Shown here: positions 61,084 through 64,000 of the stretch, piece by piece
How positions within the stretch are numbered: position 1 is the first letter of the stretch
Layout of the letters: the number at the start of each line of letters is the position of its first letter
Assembly: GCF_023206395.1 (NCBI RefSeq)
Contig: NZ_CP066149.1
Coordinates: forward strand, 1,116,001 to 1,180,000
DNA length: 64,000 nucleotides
Source of the DNA: Vibrio sp. ED004
Lineage (GTDB): Bacteria > Pseudomonadota > Gammaproteobacteria > Enterobacterales > Vibrionaceae
Direction: 5' to 3'
The notes under the pieces: generated by a model
The model's database searches: none
Seen by the model: only the letters and a program-made list of their open reading frames with translations
Told to the model about the DNA's origin: nothing
Position numbers and translations under genes: made by a program

Positions 61084-61737
61084 TTAGAAAAACCAGCTTC
61101 GATTGTCTTCTAGTTCTTTGCGGCACTGTTTCAGCTGCCATCCATAATCTTTTGCTTGCTGTTCGACTTTGCGAGCCACCTTAATCAGCGATGGCTTACT
61201 GTTGTATGACTTACGCTTATAACCACCACGGCCTTCATGATAAGCCAGGTATTGGTTATAAGGATCCCATAGCGAGATACCAAGCTGACGACGTGTCTCA
61301 CTGGTATACCAACCAATAAACATCAATGCATCATCAAAGTTGGTTCTTGAGCCACCGTTATTGGTCGCCTTTTGGAAATCTTCCCAAGCAGGGTCTTGAG
61401 CTTGCGCATAACCGTAGGCACTACTCACACGACCCCACGGAATAAAGCCAAGAATGTAATCTTTAGGCGGGCGCGCATCATGACGATAGCTACTCTCTTG
61501 TTTCACAAAAGCCATCGCTACGTTGATCGGTGTGCCCCACTCTTCTTGCATATCGAGTGCATCTTCATACCACGAAGGGTGTTCTCTAAAGATGCTACAC
61601 AAATTATCTTGCTGCTTTGGCGGTGGCGTTGCACATCCAACCAATAGGCTAGAGACAACACCAACAGTCACTACAGGTAACCATTTACTACTCACACGAG
61701 TAGGCTGACCTAATAAGGCTTGCTTCCTTTCCACCAA
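61084..61737 (-). CDS. Lipoprotein with transglycosylase SLT-like domain
   Basis: A 217-residue probable lipoprotein: the lipobox LLVGC puts the acylated Cys at residue 35, after an unusually long N-terminal region. The mature part resembles lytic transglycosylase SLT domains, with the catalytic-type Glu81 in FVKQESSY, SAYGYAQAQDPAWEDF and YLAYHEGRGGYKRKSY. It would act on peptidoglycan from the outer-membrane inner leaflet. It starts 7 bp after gshA and ends 24 bp before luxS, so the three genes are probably co-transcribed. Its biochemical activity is untested as far as I know. Confidence 0.78.
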   Translation of the reverse strand: MVERKQALLGQPTRVSSKWLPVVTVGVVSSLLVGCATPPPKQQDNLCSIFREHPSWYEDALDMQEEWGTPINVAMAFVKQESSYRHDARPPKDYILGFIPWGRVSSAYGYAQAQDPAWEDFQKATNNGGSRTNFDDALMFIGWYTSETRRQLGISLWDPYNQYLAYHEGRGGYKRKSYNSKPSLIKVARKVEQQAKDYGWQLKQCRKELEDNRSWFF

Positions 61738-61744
61738 CGTCTCG

Positions 61745-63313
61745 CTATGCTTTTAAATACGAAAAATAATCCGCTAAGAAGCTATCAAAATCTTGAGTGC
61801 TTGCTTCTTCACTTTGTTGCTGAGCTGTCACAGAGCGTTGAACTTCTGCTTCCATCAACTCTGCTGAATACACCTTGTATTGGTGTGCTTTGTGTTGCTG
61901 AGCGTATGTTTTACCAAGCGCGCAGCCCACTTTACCCAAACCACCCAGTTTCTTGGTCTCTTCTAGCAACTGGCCAGAAATGGTCAGCTCTGGGTTATCA
62001 ATCCAAGCTTCAAGCGTATCGCACGTTTCTTGGTATGCACGACCACCTTGTTCAGCGTCCATCATCTCGGCAATAGAGCGCAGATCTTTGAAGACACGCT
62101 TCGCCCAATCTTGCAGAGACAGTCGCTCACCGTGACAACCGATTTGCAATTCTAGACCAACTTGACGACCTTCTAAGATCACCTTGTTCCAGTTATCACG
62201 CCAGCATTCAAGTTCGCAGTTATCCATCTCAGCAGAGTCGGTTAACACACTCCAAGTTAGGAATAAATCTAAGAAGCGAACTTGTTGCTCATTGATACCA
62301 ATTGAGCTGAATGGGTTTACGTCTAAAGAGCGAACCTCGATGTACTCGACACCAGCACGAGCTAGTGCTTCTGATGGCTTCTCACCACTTTTAGCCACAC
62401 GCTTAGGACGAATTGGCGCATAAAGCTCGTTCTCGATTTGAAGAACGTTGCTATTCAACTGACGGTATTCACCATCAACTTTGGTACCAATTTCGGCAAA
62501 CTCTTCCGATGGTGTGCGAATCGCTTGGTTCAATCCTTCAAGGTACTGGTCTAGGCTATTAAAGCCAATTTTCAATACACTTTGAGCACTGTTGGTGTAG
62601 CCAAGATCGCTCAGACGTAGTGCCGTTGCTTTTGGTAGATACAGCGTCTCGCCAATCTTTTCAAAAGGTAGCTTTGTCTCTCGGCCTTTGATGAAAGAAG
62701 GACATAGTGCAGGTGAAGCACCGAAGAAATAAGGAATTAACCAACCAAAACGGTAGTAATTACGAATCAAACCAAAGTAAGCATCGGACTTAGATTCACA
62801 ACGCGCTTCTTCGGTTTGCTCTCCAAAAAGGCTATCCCAAAAACTATCTGGGAAAGAGAAGTTGAAGTGAACACCCGAGATAATCTGCATCAGGCTACCG
62901 TAACGGCGCTTAAGGCCTTCACGATATAGAGTCTTCATCTTGCCATTGTTAGAGGTGCCGTATTGCGCTAGCTGAATGTAATCTTCACTGCCTACATAAC
63001 AAGGCATAGAAAGCGGCCACATCTTTTCGCCATCTAACTTGGTTTGTGTGAAATGGTGGATATCAGACAACTGATTCAAAAGCGTCGGAACGTCGTTAGA
63101 AACAGGCGTAATAAACTCCAGTAGCGACTCAGAAAAATCGGTCGTTACCCATCCGTTCATCAACGCAGATCCCAAAGCCTTTGGGTGCGGCCCAGTCGCA
63201 AGATGCCCATCTTCCGTGTAGCGTAACGTTTCCCTTTCAACACCACGACCAAATTGAGAGAAGGTCTTAGGGTTGGTTGCAACTTGCTTTAGTCGCGCAG
63301 CAAAATCAGTCAA
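61745..63313 (-). CDS. gshA: Glutamate-cysteine ligase
   Basis: A 522-residue gamma-glutamylcysteine synthetase of glutathione synthesis. The N-terminal [23 protein letters not shown] and [13 protein letters not shown] motifs form the ATP/glutamate site of the gamma-proteobacterial type. It starts [10 protein letters not shown]. It is upstream of the SLT lipoprotein and luxS on the minus strand. Confidence 0.96.
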   Translation of the reverse strand: MTDFAARLKQVATNPKTFSQFGRGVERETLRYTEDGHLATGPHPKALGSALMNGWVTTDFSESLLEFITPVSNDVPTLLNQLSDIHHFTQTKLDGEKMWPLSMPCYVGSEDYIQLAQYGTSNNGKMKTLYREGLKRRYGSLMQIISGVHFNFSFPDSFWDSLFGEQTEEARCESKSDAYFGLIRNYYRFGWLIPYFFGASPALCPSFIKGRETKLPFEKIGETLYLPKATALRLSDLGYTNSAQSVLKIGFNSLDQYLEGLNQAIRTPSEEFAEIGTKVDGEYRQLNSNVLQIENELYAPIRPKRVAKSGEKPSEALARAGVEYIEVRSLDVNPFSSIGINEQQVRFLDLFLTWSVLTDSAEMDNCELECWRDNWNKVILEGRQVGLELQIGCHGERLSLQDWAKRVFKDLRSIAEMMDAEQGGRAYQETCDTLEAWIDNPELTISGQLLEETKKLGGLGKVGCALGKTYAQQHKAHQYKVYSAELMEAEVQRSVTAQQQSEEASTQDFDSFLADYFSYLKA

Positions 63314-63412
63314 AATTCAGTTCACTTATCTTATATCGTTCTGATTAGAACTATCATAAATTAGGTCGGAGGAGAAAAATAGAGTCTTTTTCCTCCCCCT
63401 TTAATGTGTACT

Positions 63413-64000
63413 CTAACGAATGATTTCAAGCTCTTCTATTGGAATATCTAACTTTTCTAGTTGAGGACGAAGCGAAGCCGCGTCGCCAACAACAATTATT
63501 TGATAATCATTCGGGTCAAACCATTTCTTAGATAGCTCGTTTAAGGTCTCTTTTGAGACAGTTTCAACTATCTGATTACGTTGCTGCAGGTAATCTTCGT
63601 CAAGGCTCAGCGCAACAATATTACTCAACAACCCAGCCTTTTGACTTGGTGTTTCGTATTTAAGTGCATCTTGTTGACCGACGGCAAGGCGCATAAATTT
63701 CACCTCTTCGTCAGTTAATCCACTTTGACTAAATTCATTCAGCTCAGAGATAAACTCTTGAATCGATGGAACCGTCGCATTGGCTCTCACTTGAGCACTG
63801 AATACTACCGCACCAGTTTCACGCGTACTGGAGAAGTAACCGCTCGCACCGTAAGTGTAGGCTTTGTCCTCACGTAGATTCTGGTTGATGCGGCTATTGA
63901 AGTTGCCTGCTAAGTTGAAGTTAGCTAGCTGGCTCAAATACAACTCACCGGTCGCATCAAAAGGTAAACCTTTACGCACCAAACGAACAATACTTTGCGG
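63413..64000 (-). CDS. M16 family (insulinase-like) zinc metallopeptidase, C-terminal part
   Basis: The gene is cut at the right window edge; the frame remains open to base 64000, so the GTG at 63982 is internal. The visible ~195 residues are an M16 C-terminal, non-catalytic domain: GNFNSRINQNLREDKAYTYGASGYF is the hallmark Arg/Tyr substrate-grip region of M16 peptidases. The zinc-binding HxxEH half should lie beyond the window. It is probably periplasmic or a membrane lipoprotein as in other Vibrio, but the N terminus is not seen. It is 99 bp from gshA. Confidence 0.88.
   Translation of the reverse strand, partial: PQSIVRLVRKGLPFDATGELYLSQLANFNLAGNFNSRINQNLREDKAYTYGASGYFSSTRETGAVVFSAQVRANATVPSIQEFISELNEFSQSGLTDEEVKFMRLAVGQQDALKYETPSQKAGLLSNIVALSLDEDYLQQRNQIVETVSKETLNELSKKWFDPNDYQIIVVGDAASLRPQLEKLDIPIEELEIIR

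Overview
The window is a piece of a gamma-proteobacterial chromosome, almost certainly a Vibrio (Vibrionaceae). The basis is the combination of a chitobiose phosphorylase/sugar-phosphate mutase pair next to a ferric fbpABC locus, a LuxR/HapR/SmcR-type quorum-sensing master regulator beside hpt, the nadC-pilABCD-coaE-zapD-yacG block, and gshA-lipoprotein-luxS. I cannot fix the species from sequence alone; the splendidus clade is my guess. No rRNA, tRNA or CRISPR array was seen.

Layout. 1-2.9 kb: end of a chitin-disaccharide catabolic operon (GH94 phosphorylase, then a phosphohexomutase). 3.0-7.0 kb: ferric iron ABC importer fbpA-fbpB-fbpC (minus strand) with a Fur-like box. 7.3-8.9 kb: glnK-amtB with a sigma-54-type promoter. 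9.1-12.2 kb: yacL and acnB. 12.5-19.8 kb: a patatin/beta-barrel protein, mrcB and hrpB. 19.8-25.9 kb (plus): sfsA, dksA, gluQRS, pcnB, folK, panB, panC. 26-31.2 kb: yadGH-type ABC exporter, a SulP transporter divergent from a beta-carbonic anhydrase, and hpt. 31.5-32.2 kb: the luxR-type regulator. 33.8-40.8 kb (minus): pdhR-aceE-aceF-lpdA, controlled by two PdhR-type operators. 41.3-49.1 kb: ampD, nadC, the type IV pilus genes pilABCD, coaE, zapD, yacG. 54.4-58.0 kb (minus): ffh, then rpsP-rimM-trmD-rplS. 58.2-60.4 kb: ypjD-like and CNNM/CorB-like membrane proteins. 60.5-64.0 kb (minus): an M16 peptidase (cut by the window edge), gshA, a transglycosylase-like lipoprotein, luxS.

The accessory material sits in two gaps between convergent genes. 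Gap A (32.2-33.7 kb, luxR/lpdA) holds an ISL3-family element inserted exactly at the T-tract of the luxR terminator with an 8-bp target duplication, followed by an intact ~155-bp inverted-repeat element. Gap B (49.1-54.35 kb, yacG/rplS) holds an 8-copy heptamer repeat, a second copy of the same inverted-repeat element that has been broken by two IS1111/IS110-type insertion sequences, and a group II intron placed directly after the rplS terminator. All three transposase genes and the intron maturase carry frameshifts, whereas the host genes are intact, which points to decay of the mobile elements.

I did not find a clearly new multi-gene system. The best candidates for follow-up are the shared inverted-repeat element lying between convergent terminators, the candidate seekRNA (bridge RNA) regions of the two IS1111-like elements, and the IS at the luxR 3' end.
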